64,000 nt of DNA from contig NZ_CP113524.1 in NCBI RefSeq assembly GCF_026723765.1, forward strand, positions 2,403,001 to 2,467,000, written 5' to 3'. The stretch comes from Lacrimispora xylanolytica (GTDB lineage Bacteria > Bacillota > Clostridia > Lachnospirales > Lachnospiraceae). The notes beneath the pieces were generated by a model. It saw only the letters and a list, made by a program, of their open reading frames with translations, was not told the DNA's origin and made no database searches. Each line of letters opens with the position of its first letter. The stretch's first letter is position 1. A program made the position numbers and the translations under genes. Of the stretch, positions 49,900-58,682 are shown piece by piece.

Positions 49900-52443
49900 T
49901 TACTTTGCGTCAAACCAGGATTCTCCCACATTGGCTTCCACCTCAAGGGATACCTCTAAGTCAGCCGCATGGATCATCTCATTTGTTAAAAGTTCCTTTA
50001 CTTTCTCCAGCTCTTCCTGATAGGCTTCAATCAGAAGTTCATCATGAACCTGAAGAACGATTCGGGATTTAAGACCCTGTTTTTTTAGTGCCTGATCTAC
50101 CCGTATCATAGCTATCTTCATGATATCGGCTGCCGTTCCCTGTATGGGAGAGTTCATAGCGACTCGTTCTCCAAAGGACCGCTGCATAAAATTCGATGAT
50201 TTCAACTCAGGCACCGGACGCCGTCTTCCAAACATGCTGACGGCATAGCCGCTTTCCTTTGCTTTTGTTACCAACCCATCCAGGAAGGATTTCACTCCTG
50301 GATACGTTTCAAAATATTTTTCTATATATTCGGAAGCTTCTTTTCTGGTAATGCTTAAGCCTTCACTTAAGCCAAAGGAGCTGATACCGTATACAATTCC
50401 GAAATTTACTGCCTTGGCATTTCTTCTTTGCAGCGACGTCACTTCGTTAAGAGGAATGTGGAACACCTCTGAGGCAGTGATGGCGTGAATATCCTCCGCC
50501 TGCTTATAAGCATTGATGAGACGGGTATCTCCTGACATATGTGCCAGCACCCGAAGCTCAATCTGGGAATAGTCAGCATCCACAAACACACAGCCTTCTT
50601 TTGGAACAAAGACCTTACGAATCTCTCGCCCAAGCTCCATTCGAACCGGTATGTTCTGGAGATTTGGCTCTGTACTGCTGATTCTTCCCGTTGCGGTGAT
50701 GGTCTGATTAAATGTTCCATGAATCCGTCCGTCTGGCCCGATATAAGCTGCCAGGCCGTCGGCATAGGTTGAATTTAATTTGGTCAGCTGACGGTAGTCC
50801 AGAATAAGTGTGACCACAGGATAATCCTGGGCAAGCTTTTCCAGTACATCGGCGGCTGTGGAATAACCAGTTTTAGTCTTTTTCCCTCCCGGTATTTTCA
50901 TATGGTCAAAGAGTACCTCACCAAGCTGCTTGGGGGAGTTGATATTAAAGGTCTCTCCTGTCTCCTCATATATCTTCTGTTCCAACTCTTTGATCTGAAC
51001 CTTTAACCGGTCTCCGTATTCCTTTAACCGTTCCCTCTCCACCTGAATTCCGGCTGTTTCCATGGAGTAAAGGCTATAGATCAAAGGCATCTCTATTTCA
51101 TGGAAGAGCTTCTCCATCTCCGCTTCTCTTAAAGCTTCTAAAAGACGGTCTCCACAGAGGAAGGCAATATAAGACATATAGCAGATAAAGGAGACACCAT
51201 TCTCCCGGTTATCAATAAGAGTGCGACTTATGGAGACTTTTCCTATCAGCTCTATTCTGGAAGGAACGGTCATATTAAGGTAATCCTCTGCAAGATCCTT
51301 GTAGCTGTAGGAATCCTTTAATGGGTTTAACAGATATCCCGCTACTCCAGCATCAAACACCGGACTTCCTGCCTCCAGTTTTAAATAGGGAAGCTGGCTC
51401 TTTAAATCAAGTACCGTAACATGTCCAGCCTTTTTACAAATTTCCTCTGCCTTGCCAGCCAGATAGTCTCCGCTTAATAAGCCTTCCGAAAGGATACAAT
51501 AGCAGTCTTTCTCTCCATAACATATAGACAACGCAATTACTGCTTTATCTTCAATGATCAGCTGAAGGCCAAGACGGTCTGCTGAGATACCTTTGCCAAA
51601 CACTGCTTCCGCTTCTGAAAAATCAGTAATCACATGAAAGCTAGTGGTTGGAGAAGATTCCTTCTCTGATTGATTCTCATCATCCGGAAATTCTGCGGGT
51701 ACAAAGTCCATATCCATGATTTCCTGAATTTCAGCCTCGGATATTGATTTTGTATCGTCCAGGGTTATATCGCAGTCTTCCTTTAAAAAAATTCGCTTTT
51801 CCTCCTCAAGAATCCTGTTTTCAAATGTCTTTAAAATTTCTTTGATTCTCTGGGATTCCATGCTTTCCAGATGTTCATAAAGACCGGCGATGTTTTCATA
51901 CTGTCTGATCAGCCCACAGGCGGTTTTTTCTCCAAGTCCGTCAGCGGCTATAAGAGAAAAGACTTCCTTCAGGCCCGCTGGCTCAAGTCCATACTCTTCC
52001 CGGATGGTTTCAAGATGGTAAGACTTTAAAATAAGTCCCTCTTCTCCCATAGCCGGAATCTGGACTGTCACATGCTCTGCTGCCGTCTGCAAAAGTCTTT
52101 GATCTTTCGTAATTATGGTAATATCACGCTCTTCGCTGCTGCACTTCTTTGCCAGGGAAGCCAGAATATCCGCAGATTCATATCCTTCTTTTATAAGAAC
52201 CTCTGCCTTAAGGGATGGTGCTATCCCTTTTAGAAGCTCTTCCTGTATCGTTATCTCCTTTTCTATCATGGACTGGCTGGCACCGGTCAAAGAAAAGGCA
52301 ACGGCCAGATAATCAGCTTCCTTTCGTTCCAGGATTCCTGTCATCAGGCTTTTGACTCCACCTGCGCCATTAGCCGGAAGGCTGTAAAAGGCTTCCTTTA
52401 CCATACTGCTTCCATCTATTAAAACAATTCGTTTTCTGCTCAT
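49900..52443 (-). CDS. polA: DNA polymerase I with degenerate nuclease domains
   Basis: The C-terminal polymerase domain is intact: DADYSQIELRVLAHMSGD (motif A), RRNAKAVNFGIVYGISSFGLS (O helix) and QVHDELLIEA (motif C). The middle 3'-5' exonuclease-like domain lacks the DxE motif, as in other Firmicutes. The N-terminal 5'-nuclease domain is recognisable, but key carboxylates are changed: Asp10 and Glu89 remain, YEADD is YESAD, GDKDL is KDQRL (Arg116), the Asp of VAFD is Ser51 and the DxSDNxPG segment is deleted. Primer removal would then need another enzyme. The ATG at 52443 follows GGAG; the product is 847 residues. It is followed by coaE. Confidence 0.95.
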   Translation of the reverse strand: MSRKRIVLIDGSSMVKEAFYSLPANGAGGVKSLMTGILERKEADYLAVAFSLTGASQSMIEKEITIQEELLKGIAPSLKAEVLIKEGYESADILASLAKKCSSEERDITIITKDQRLLQTAAEHVTVQIPAMGEEGLILKSYHLETIREEYGLEPAGLKEVFSLIAADGLGEKTACGLIRQYENIAGLYEHLESMESQRIKEILKTFENRILEEEKRIFLKEDCDITLDDTKSISEAEIQEIMDMDFVPAEFPDDENQSEKESSPTTSFHVITDFSEAEAVFGKGISADRLGLQLIIEDKAVIALSICYGEKDCYCILSEGLLSGDYLAGKAEEICKKAGHVTVLDLKSQLPYLKLEAGSPVFDAGVAGYLLNPLKDSYSYKDLAEDYLNMTVPSRIELIGKVSISRTLIDNRENGVSFICYMSYIAFLCGDRLLEALREAEMEKLFHEIEMPLIYSLYSMETAGIQVERERLKEYGDRLKVQIKELEQKIYEETGETFNINSPKQLGEVLFDHMKIPGGKKTKTGYSTAADVLEKLAQDYPVVTLILDYRQLTKLNSTYADGLAAYIGPDGRIHGTFNQTITATGRISSTEPNLQNIPVRMELGREIRKVFVPKEGCVFVDADYSQIELRVLAHMSGDTRLINAYKQAEDIHAITASEVFHIPLNEVTSLQRRNAKAVNFGIVYGISSFGLSEGLSITRKEASEYIEKYFETYPGVKSFLDGLVTKAKESGYAVSMFGRRRPVPELKSSNFMQRSFGERVAMNSPIQGTAADIMKIAMIRVDQALKKQGLKSRIVLQVHDELLIEAYQEELEKVKELLTNEMIHAADLEVSLEVEANVGESWFDAK

Positions 52444-52454
52444 CTGTTCTCCTA

Positions 52455-52802
52455 TCATAGTAAGCCCTGCTGCATCCAGATTCTGCATTGCAGGAGGACC
52501 GTAATTATCAATGCCATAACACTTAAGGTTGCTACAGAATACCTTGTTATTTTTATGAGCCTTATAGCCTGTATCCTTTGTCTTGACTGCTCAATGGCAG
52601 CTTCAAGAGCACCCTTTATATTATAGTTCCCAGTTTCGGAGTCCAGCTGTCTGATTCCCACCTCAACAGTGAAATAAATTTCCAGTTCATCACGACAGCC
52701 GGGACAGGATTCCATATGTTCCAGAAATTCCTTCAGTTCTTCATCCGTAAGTTCATCTCTGATGTATGGCATGACGAGACGCTCTGCTTCTTTGCATGTC
52801 AA
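52455..52802 (-). CDS. Zinc-finger (zf-HC2) membrane protein, anti-sigma-like
   Basis: The 115-residue protein has an N-terminal zinc-binding His-x3-Cys-x2-Cys (HMESCPGC, about residues 29-36) preceded by the typical TCKEAERLVMPYIRDEL, then a linker and one membrane helix near the end (VATLSVMALIITVLLQC). This is the layout of anti-sigma factors such as RsiW, but no sigma factor gene is adjacent. It lies 11 bases upstream of polA on the same strand. Confidence 0.8.
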   Translation of the reverse strand: MTCKEAERLVMPYIRDELTDEELKEFLEHMESCPGCRDELEIYFTVEVGIRQLDSETGNYNIKGALEAAIEQSRQRIQAIRLIKITRYSVATLSVMALIITVLLQCRIWMQQGLL

Positions 52803-52935
52803 AATCCCGACACCTCCTTAACAATTTCTTTCATCTATCATACAATATATTTTGCCTATTTTCAATTTAATAATCCAAAAAAACACTTGCCAAATGGAAA
52901 TTCCTGTGATAAAATAATCATCGTTGCAGACGAGA

Positions 52936-53018
52936 GCCGATGTGGCGGAACTGGCAGACGCACTGCACTCAAAATGCAGCGGACACTCTCCGTGCCGGTT
53001 CGAATCCGGCCATCGGCA
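52936..53018 (+). tRNA. tRNA-Leu(CAA)
   Basis: A class II tRNA with acceptor arms GCCGATG (52936-52942) and CATCGGC (53011-53017), discriminator A, an anticodon stem CTGCA/TGCAG around CTCAAAA (anticodon CAA), a long variable arm and the T-arm GCCGGTTCGAATCCGGC. The 3' CCA is not encoded. A terminator follows. Confidence 0.97.
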
Positions 53019-53033
53019 TTCTAGTATGGGCAA

Positions 53034-53065
53034 AAGAAATCGGTTTTATATCGGTTTCTTTTTTT
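53034..53065 (+). terminator. Terminator after tRNA-Leu
   Basis: AAGAAATCG (53034-53042) pairs with CGGTTTCTT (53052-53060) and is followed by a T-run. Confidence 0.7.
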
Positions 53066-53093
53066 ATTTCTTCTATAAGTCAATATATATGAA

Positions 53094-53140
53094 AAAGGCG
53101 GAACCATGGGTCCATTTTACCCTACCGGTGCCGCCTCTTT
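53094..53140 (-). terminator. Terminator of the nitrogenase-like operon
   Basis: On the minus strand AAGAGGCGGCACC pairs with GGTTCCGCCTTT (outer arms 53139-53127 and 53105-53094) around an inner loop, followed by T-rich sequence. It begins immediately after the last stop codon. Confidence 0.65.
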
Positions 53141-53142
53141 TA

Positions 53143-54387
53143 TTACTCTTCTTCCTCTTCCTGCTCTAACAGAGCATTGAGCCATAATCCTGCCAAATGA
53201 ATGGCTCCATGAAATCCAACGAAAGGAGGATCATAAGGACTTAGTCTCCATCTGACATCCGGATTGCTGATTTGAAGTTCCAATCCTTTTCCTGCCCATT
53301 TTAAAGCTTCTCCACTTCCCATGAAGATTCCTTTCTTTCGATTTTTCACTGCTTTGGACCATTCCTCCTCTAAGAAGTATGGTATATCCTCATCTCCCAT
53401 GTCCGGACTATCACACCAGCAGTCTCCCCGGTACAAAGACAGCTCCTTATGACCATATTCCAGAATTCCTTTTACTATATCCGCGTGACCTCCCAGAGAA
53501 ATCGTAGCTTCAGCCGGGTGGGAACGAATCATATGGTTTAAAACAGGCATTGCAGGTCTTAAATGATTCCTGGCTCTATTGGCTTCCTGGTTCACAAAGT
53601 CATGGTCTGCCTCCACCCCCAGGATATTTGATATGTTTGCAATCCACGAAAGAGTTCCTTCTATTCCATAAGGCCTGCCGATCACATAGGGTGTGCCAAA
53701 TCGCTTTTCTAAATATTTTGCCGCCTTTTCTCCTTCTCTTCTGACCACTATATTGATATGAGCTCCTCCCATATCCATTACCTGGCTTGCCGAGGTATGA
53801 GATGTCATCACGCAAACCGGGTCTATTCCAAAGGCTCCTTTAAGAATTCTCACCATTTCTTCTGCATCTGACTGAAAGCGAAACATATCTGCGCAGGACC
53901 CAATGATATTAAAGCTGGGCCGGGTCGTTTTTTCCCTTTCTTTTGGAAGCTCCTTCGCCAGTAAAAGAAGGGCTTCTTCCACCCCTTCGTATCCATGGAC
54001 ATGAAAGCCTCCTGCCCCAAATGGGAGTAAAGGAATATCCGGATATTCTGGCTGCAGTTCCTTGCAGATTGCATTTAAATCTGTTCCAATGACGGTTGGA
54101 ACGGAAGAAGGAAGGAAAAAGATGATTTCCGGCTTATCTTTTTCTACGATTTCAGCAATTGTGCGGTTAAGCCGCTTGGTATCGCCCATGGAAATATCTG
54201 TTTCGTCAATGTGCGTCGAGTACAGCCTGCACCCATCTGCCACTCCAGCCTGATTTAAAAACACCCGGCTATACAGCATATGTCCCATACAGCCATATTC
54301 AATCAGAGCTGCACCCCGAATGGATCCAAGGGTGCGCAAAGTACCCATTCTTCCGGAAAGAGGCGGCCTGAATCTATGTAATCCCAT
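53143..54387 (-). CDS. Nitrogenase-like oxidoreductase, second subunit (NifK/BchZ-like)
   Basis: This 414-residue member of the nitrogenase component 1 family is the last gene of the operon. The N-terminal region LIEYGCMGHMLYSR holds the only cysteine at a P-cluster-like position (Cys33). The third ligand site is LPSSVPTVIG, with Ser95 where the partner has Cys, and the first ligand Cys is absent. Later parts show FNIIGSCADMF and RFGTPYVIGRPYGIEG typical of the family's Rossmann-like domains. Paired with the upstream subunit, which has three Cys, it would complete a single [4Fe-4S] site. There is no sign of FeMo-cofactor ligands. The ATG at 54387 has AAGGAG nine bases upstream; an in-frame ATG at 54396 is too close to it. 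The tail is a run of Glu. Confidence 0.85.
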   Translation of the reverse strand: MGLHRFRPPLSGRMGTLRTLGSIRGAALIEYGCMGHMLYSRVFLNQAGVADGCRLYSTHIDETDISMGDTKRLNRTIAEIVEKDKPEIIFFLPSSVPTVIGTDLNAICKELQPEYPDIPLLPFGAGGFHVHGYEGVEEALLLLAKELPKEREKTTRPSFNIIGSCADMFRFQSDAEEMVRILKGAFGIDPVCVMTSHTSASQVMDMGGAHINIVVRREGEKAAKYLEKRFGTPYVIGRPYGIEGTLSWIANISNILGVEADHDFVNQEANRARNHLRPAMPVLNHMIRSHPAEATISLGGHADIVKGILEYGHKELSLYRGDCWCDSPDMGDEDIPYFLEEEWSKAVKNRKKGIFMGSGEALKWAGKGLELQISNPDVRWRLSPYDPPFVGFHGAIHLAGLWLNALLEQEEEEE

Positions 54388-54412
54388 TTCAATCATCTCC
54401 TTACCTGTTGGT

Positions 54413-55663
54413 TTATTTGAAAGCGTTTATCAGTCTTTTTAATAATAATTCTGTCCGTTCATAACCTGCCTGCCCGTATAGTTCATCTAAGTGGGGGACA
54501 CAAGGAATCATCCCATTTCCGCCAGGTATCTCTCCAAAAGAAACATCTGGGCTTATCACCTCCAGTATTCTTGCATCGGAGGGTTCATTTACCATATGGC
54601 AGAGATAGGGATTCTGTCCTTGTTCCAGAAGAAGATTAGACCATTTTTTATCATCCGGATAATATTCTTCCATGTGAAGCAGCAATGGCTCCATCCCCAG
54701 CCTTAACAGATAATGAGCCAGTGGCAGTGTCATTAAGGTGTTACGATGGGTCGAGACAAAGCGGAGCCCTTTTACCATTTCTTTTGCTTCTGCCTCCAAA
54801 TGGGCAGCTGCCTTTCTTGATTTTAGAAAACCGTCTCCCCACTGAATGCCTAACTTTGAAGCAATGTCATGATATAGATAGTCAATACCATCTACGTCAT
54901 AGACTTCATGAACGCTGACAAAGGGGACTCCAAAACGATTTTCCATCCGTTTGGCAAGAGGATTCATATAAGGGGAAAGCACGAGATTCAGCGCTCCGTC
55001 TGGTGCGGAGACAAAATCTGTGATATCAGATTTAGGTGCCAGATAACGAAGGGTCATTTCTCTGGTTTCCAGTGCCTGTAAAAGCTCTGGCATTGGAATA
55101 TGGTCCTCTTCTTTGCTTCTGCCCAGAATGTTTACCACATCCGGGCGTTTTTTAATAGGCTTCATCATCTCTCCAAAGGACTCCAGCGTTTTATAGAAAC
55201 CGGAAGGATAGCTGTTGCATTTAAAATGAGGCATTTGCACATAGTTAAGTCTGGCTTTTGTTTGGGGCTGCAGCTCCCGAATGATTCCTTCCATATCCTC
55301 TCCTATGACTTCGGGAACACAGGTGGAAATCAGCATAATCGCCCTTGCTCCAGCTTCATCCATTTCCTTAACAGCCTGCATGACTCCCTTTCTGCATCCA
55401 AAGACCACCTCATTGGAATCCAGCACATACATCCAGTGGAAGGTATGATCCTCCGGCTTATTTTTCTCAATAATGCTGCGGCTGTAATTGCCGCATTCTG
55501 CCGTTCCGATTAATAGGGTTGACATTCCTTTAATATTGGAACTCAGCGCCAATGCAGTGTGCATGGGGCAATGATTGCCGGGAAAGGCAGCTGGAGTTAG
55601 AAATTTAATTCCAGCATTGGATTTAACGGCAGACAACCTCTTTAGATGCTTTAGCTCATTCAT
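54413..55663 (-). CDS. Nitrogenase-like oxidoreductase, first subunit (NifD/BchY-like)
   Basis: This 416-residue catalytic-component protein of the nitrogenase superfamily has three cysteines at the P-cluster ligand positions: [10 protein letters not shown] (Cys32), [10 protein letters not shown] (Cys57) and [12 protein letters not shown] (Cys115). The order and spacing match NifD Cys62/88/154 and the three-Cys subunits of dark-operative chlorophyllide-type reductases. It starts at the ATG at 55663 behind GGAGGG, overlapping the NifH-like stop by 8 bases, and is followed after 25 bases by the second subunit. No nifB, nifE, nifN or nifV-like gene is present, so a nitrogen-fixing role is unlikely. 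The substrate is unknown; the upstream transporter genes suggest an imported metal chelate or macrocycle. Confidence 0.87.
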   Translation of the reverse strand: MNELKHLKRLSAVKSNAGIKFLTPAAFPGNHCPMHTALALSSNIKGMSTLLIGTAECGNYSRSIIEKNKPEDHTFHWMYVLDSNEVVFGCRKGVMQAVKEMDEAGARAIMLISTCVPEVIGEDMEGIIRELQPQTKARLNYVQMPHFKCNSYPSGFYKTLESFGEMMKPIKKRPDVVNILGRSKEEDHIPMPELLQALETREMTLRYLAPKSDITDFVSAPDGALNLVLSPYMNPLAKRMENRFGVPFVSVHEVYDVDGIDYLYHDIASKLGIQWGDGFLKSRKAAAHLEAEAKEMVKGLRFVSTHRNTLMTLPLAHYLLRLGMEPLLLHMEEYYPDDKKWSNLLLEQGQNPYLCHMVNEPSDARILEVISPDVSFGEIPGGNGMIPCVPHLDELYGQAGYERTELLLKRLINAFK

Positions 55664-56414
55664 CCTCAAGCCCTCCTTCCAGCAACAGCCTTGCTAAAGA
55701 ACGGTAATGCTCTGCCATATCAGAATCCGGCAAGGCCTCAATCACAGTCTTTCCTTCTGCCTCCGCCTGTTGCACGGCGCCATCTCTTGGCAGACGGTAA
55801 AGGATTGGGGCATCGATTTCAGAGGCTGCTTTTTTAACCAGCTCCTCTTCCAGCTCAATATTCTTGGAATTTAATATAAGCCCCCGAAGACTTGCGTAGC
55901 CCCGGCTTCCAAAGCTTTTCACCGCATGAGCAATATTCGAAGCCGCATAAAGGGACATCATTTCCCCAGAGGTTACAATACACACCTCATCCGCATAGCC
56001 GCCGCGAATGGGCATGGCAAATCCTCCGCAGACCACATCTCCAAGCACGTCATAAAGCACTACATCCGGCCGGTATGTATCATAGGCCTCTAACTCTTCC
56101 AATTTTTCAAACGCAGTTATGATTCCTCTGCCAGCACAGCCGATTCCTGGCACGGGACCACCCGCTTCCACGCAAAGCACTCCAGTACTGCTTTTGACCA
56201 CAAAATCCTCAAGCTCCGCATCTCCCTGGTCTCTTAAAATATCCAGTACGGTGGGAATATTTTTTCCGCCAGTTAAGTTCCTTGTAGAATCCGCCTTTGG
56301 GTCACAGCCTATTTGCAGCACGGTTTTCCCCATTTCAGCCATTGCAGCCGATATATTTGAAACTGTGGTGGATTTTCCAATTCCGCCTTTTCCGTAAATT
56401 GCGATCTTTTTCAT
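55656..56414 (-). CDS. NifH-like iron protein (ATP-dependent electron donor)
   Basis: The 252-residue ATPase of the NifH/BchL/BchX family forms a dimer bridged by one [4Fe-4S] cluster and passes low-potential electrons to its partner while hydrolysing ATP. The P-loop is [11 protein letters not shown] (about 7-17), switch [10 protein letters not shown] (about 36-44), the first cluster Cys is in [10 protein letters not shown] (Cys93) and the second in [17 protein letters not shown] (Cys129), which is also switch II. All signature residues are intact. It is slightly shorter than NifH at the C-terminus. It lies 109 bases after the second permease gene and overlaps the NifD-like gene. Confidence 0.93.
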   Translation of the reverse strand: MKKIAIYGKGGIGKSTTVSNISAAMAEMGKTVLQIGCDPKADSTRNLTGGKNIPTVLDILRDQGDAELEDFVVKSSTGVLCVEAGGPVPGIGCAGRGIITAFEKLEELEAYDTYRPDVVLYDVLGDVVCGGFAMPIRGGYADEVCIVTSGEMMSLYAASNIAHAVKSFGSRGYASLRGLILNSKNIELEEELVKKAASEIDAPILYRLPRDGAVQQAEAEGKTVIEALPDSDMAEHYRSLARLLLEGGLEDE

Positions 56415-56523
56415 CTTCTTCCTGCCTTTCTTTGCTTCTGCCTTGTTTCAATTCTGTTTTCATCTCAGAAGATATCTTGTCGATTGTAGACTCTATGTCC
56501 ATATTTCTTATTTCATATTTCAC

Positions 56524-57564
56524 TCAGTTTCTGCGCTTCCTTAACAGATATAAAAAGTAAGGTGCTCCAATAACGGCTGTTACCAGACCGGCCGGCAGCT
56601 CAGAGGGCTGAACAATGGTTCTTCCTACGGTATCCGCTGCCAGGACCAGTACTGACCCTGTCAGGGCACATACGGGCAAAAGGATCTGGTGACGCGATCC
56701 TACCAGTTTCGCTGCCAGGTGGGGTGCAATTAGTCCCACAAAGCCAATGCCACCGCCAACAGCCACGCAAGAACCAGCCAGCGCTACTGCTGACGAAAGA
56801 AGAAAGATTCTCTGACGCGAAACTGAAATCCCCAGTCCGCCAGCCACTTCTTCTCCCAGACTTAACACATCAAGAACAAGTGCCTTTGACCAAACATAGA
56901 ATCCAAGTATAAAAATCCATGGCAGCAAAGCCATGACGTAGTTCCAATTTGCCCCCCATATGGTCCCTGCCTGCCAGGCGGCCACAAAATTGTATTGGGT
57001 TTCGTCAAGCCTGACCACAGTTACCGTCGTCAGGGCAGTTAAGCCTGCCTGTAAAGCCACCCCCACTAAAATCAGACGAACCGGGGAGGCTTCCCTTCGT
57101 CTGGCATACGCCAGAATATATATGAAAAAGGACGTTACTCCTCCCCCAGCCATGGCAATAAAGGGCATGGTAAAGACCGCCAAAAAGGACTGTGTCCCAA
57201 GAAACAGCACATACATAGTAACTGCAAAGCCAGCCCCCGCATGAATACCCAGAAGCCCCGGATCTGCCAGGGAATTTCCCAGTACCGCCTGTATAATGCG
57301 GCCTGAAATAGAAAGACCTGCCCCCACCAATATGGAAATCACGATGCGAGGAAGACGAAACTGAAATAAAACCAGATTTTCTTTCCCGCTGCCGCCTCCA
57401 AAAAGAGTGCGGAGCGTATCAAATGGAGATAGCCTTATTTGACCTGTATTCATACTGACCAGCAGAGTAAAGAGAAGTATTCCACATAAAATCACCACCA
57501 CTCCATGGTTTCGAGAAAGACGCCTACCCCTGTCAGTCCTAACTAACTCTCTCACGGGATTCAT
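56524..57564 (-). CDS. FecCD-family ABC transporter permease 2
   Basis: This membrane permease of the iron-chelate/cobalamin/heme importer family has 346 residues and about ten hydrophobic segments. It shows LSISGRIIQAVLGNSLADPGLLGIHAGAGFAV near residue 85 and the ATPase-docking region SVALAGSCVAVGGGIGFVGLIAPHLAAKLVG (about 255-285). It overlaps the first permease by 4 bases (ATGA), so the two are translationally coupled and form a heterodimer. No ATPase gene follows; the next gene is the NifH-like protein. Confidence 0.93.
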   Translation of the reverse strand: MNPVRELVRTDRGRRLSRNHGVVVILCGILLFTLLVSMNTGQIRLSPFDTLRTLFGGGSGKENLVLFQFRLPRIVISILVGAGLSISGRIIQAVLGNSLADPGLLGIHAGAGFAVTMYVLFLGTQSFLAVFTMPFIAMAGGGVTSFFIYILAYARRREASPVRLILVGVALQAGLTALTTVTVVRLDETQYNFVAAWQAGTIWGANWNYVMALLPWIFILGFYVWSKALVLDVLSLGEEVAGGLGISVSRQRIFLLSSAVALAGSCVAVGGGIGFVGLIAPHLAAKLVGSRHQILLPVCALTGSVLVLAADTVGRTIVQPSELPAGLVTAVIGAPYFLYLLRKRRN

Positions 57565-58601
57565 ACGTTACGCCTCCTTTGGCTACATGCCAGATACAGA
57601 AAAAACGGGCCTCCAAGCAAAGCAACCACAGCACCTAAGGGTGTTTCAAAGGGTGGATTGACCAGCCGGGCGCCTAAATCCGCTGCAACAACCAACGCTG
57701 CCCCAAAGATGGCGGAGACAGGAAGAATGCTTCGATAATCCATACCAACAAAATAACGGACGATATGAGGGACCATAAGCCCTACAAATCCAATTCCGCC
57801 AGCTATGGATACCGCTGCACCTGCAAGTATAAACACCAAACAGGAGCAGACTGCATTTACTGCCCCGGTATTCACACCAAGTCCTTTTGCGGTTTCCTGA
57901 CCAAGACTGAGCAGTGATATTGACCTAGCCAGAAGAAAAGCTCCAATAAGTCCTGCTGCAATCCAGGGAGATATCCCCTTAATCTGCTGCCAGTTTGCGC
58001 CTGCTGTCCCTCCTGTTGTCCAGAACATCACCTTCTGAGAAACATTATAATGCAAGGCAATTCCCTGGCTGAATGCAGTAAGTAGCGCACTGACCGCAGC
58101 TCCTGCCAGTACAATTCTCCCAGACTCATTTGTTCCTCCTCTCATGCCAGAGGCCCCGATAACTAAGCCTGCTCCCAGGGCTGCTCCAGCAAATGCCGCC
58201 CACATCATCTCCTGATAACGCAGACCGGGAAAGAAGGCAAAGCAGACCGAAAGAGAGAAGACTGCCCCGGCATTAAGGCCCATAAGCCCGGAATCTGCCA
58301 AAGGATTCTTCGTCATTGCCTGCATCATTGCCCCGGCTACAGCAAGGGAAGCTCCAACCATTGCCCCAGTGACCACCCTGGGGAGCCGCAGATCCATAAT
58401 AATTAAATGCTGGGACTGTCCGGCATCATACTGTGTCACTGCCTCCCACAAGGTTTTAACAGGTATATCTGACGCCCCGCCCATCACGGAAACTGTCATG
58501 GCGTAAAGAAGTAATAAGAGACCTCCTAAAAGAGCCAGACACGTCCTCCTCAGAAGATTTTTTTGGTAACCGGTTTGTTCTGTAAAAATGCTCGGTTTCA
58601 T
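57561..58601 (-). CDS. FecCD-family ABC transporter permease 1
   Basis: This 346-residue partner permease shows the same landmarks: ASLAVAGAMMQAMTKNPLADSGLMGLNAGA (about 80-110) and GGIGFVGLMVPHIVRYFVGMDYR (about 267-290). TTAGGAGGGTTC precedes its ATG. It is separated from the binding-protein gene by a strong terminator, so less permease than binding protein should be made. Confidence 0.93.
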   Translation of the reverse strand: MKPSIFTEQTGYQKNLLRRTCLALLGGLLLLLYAMTVSVMGGASDIPVKTLWEAVTQYDAGQSQHLIIMDLRLPRVVTGAMVGASLAVAGAMMQAMTKNPLADSGLMGLNAGAVFSLSVCFAFFPGLRYQEMMWAAFAGAALGAGLVIGASGMRGGTNESGRIVLAGAAVSALLTAFSQGIALHYNVSQKVMFWTTGGTAGANWQQIKGISPWIAAGLIGAFLLARSISLLSLGQETAKGLGVNTGAVNAVCSCLVFILAGAAVSIAGGIGFVGLMVPHIVRYFVGMDYRSILPVSAIFGAALVVAADLGARLVNPPFETPLGAVVALLGGPFFLYLACSQRRRNV

Positions 58602-58625
58602 TGAACCCTCCTAAATTAAGTATAC

Positions 58626-58663
58626 AAAAAACCGGGCAACTCACTGTCTTAATGTCGCCCGGC
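58626..58663 (-). terminator. Intrinsic terminator/attenuator between binding-protein and permease genes
   Basis: On the minus strand CCGGGCGAC (58662-58654) pairs with GTTGCCCGG (58640-58632), followed by TTTTTT. It lies between two genes of one apparent operon and probably allows partial read-through. Confidence 0.85.
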
Positions 58664-58682
58664 AAATCCTATGATAAATCCG

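Noticed and set aside
53143-56414. True nitrogenase (nitrogen fixation)
   Set aside because: The P-cluster cysteines are incomplete in the second subunit, both subunits are short, and no cofactor-assembly genes (nifB, nifE, nifN, nifV) are present.
56335-56523. 62-codon frame starting with GTG right after the second permease stop
   Set aside because: It runs out of frame into the NifH-like gene, has no ribosome site and is compositionally odd; the NifH-like start at 56414 is better supported.
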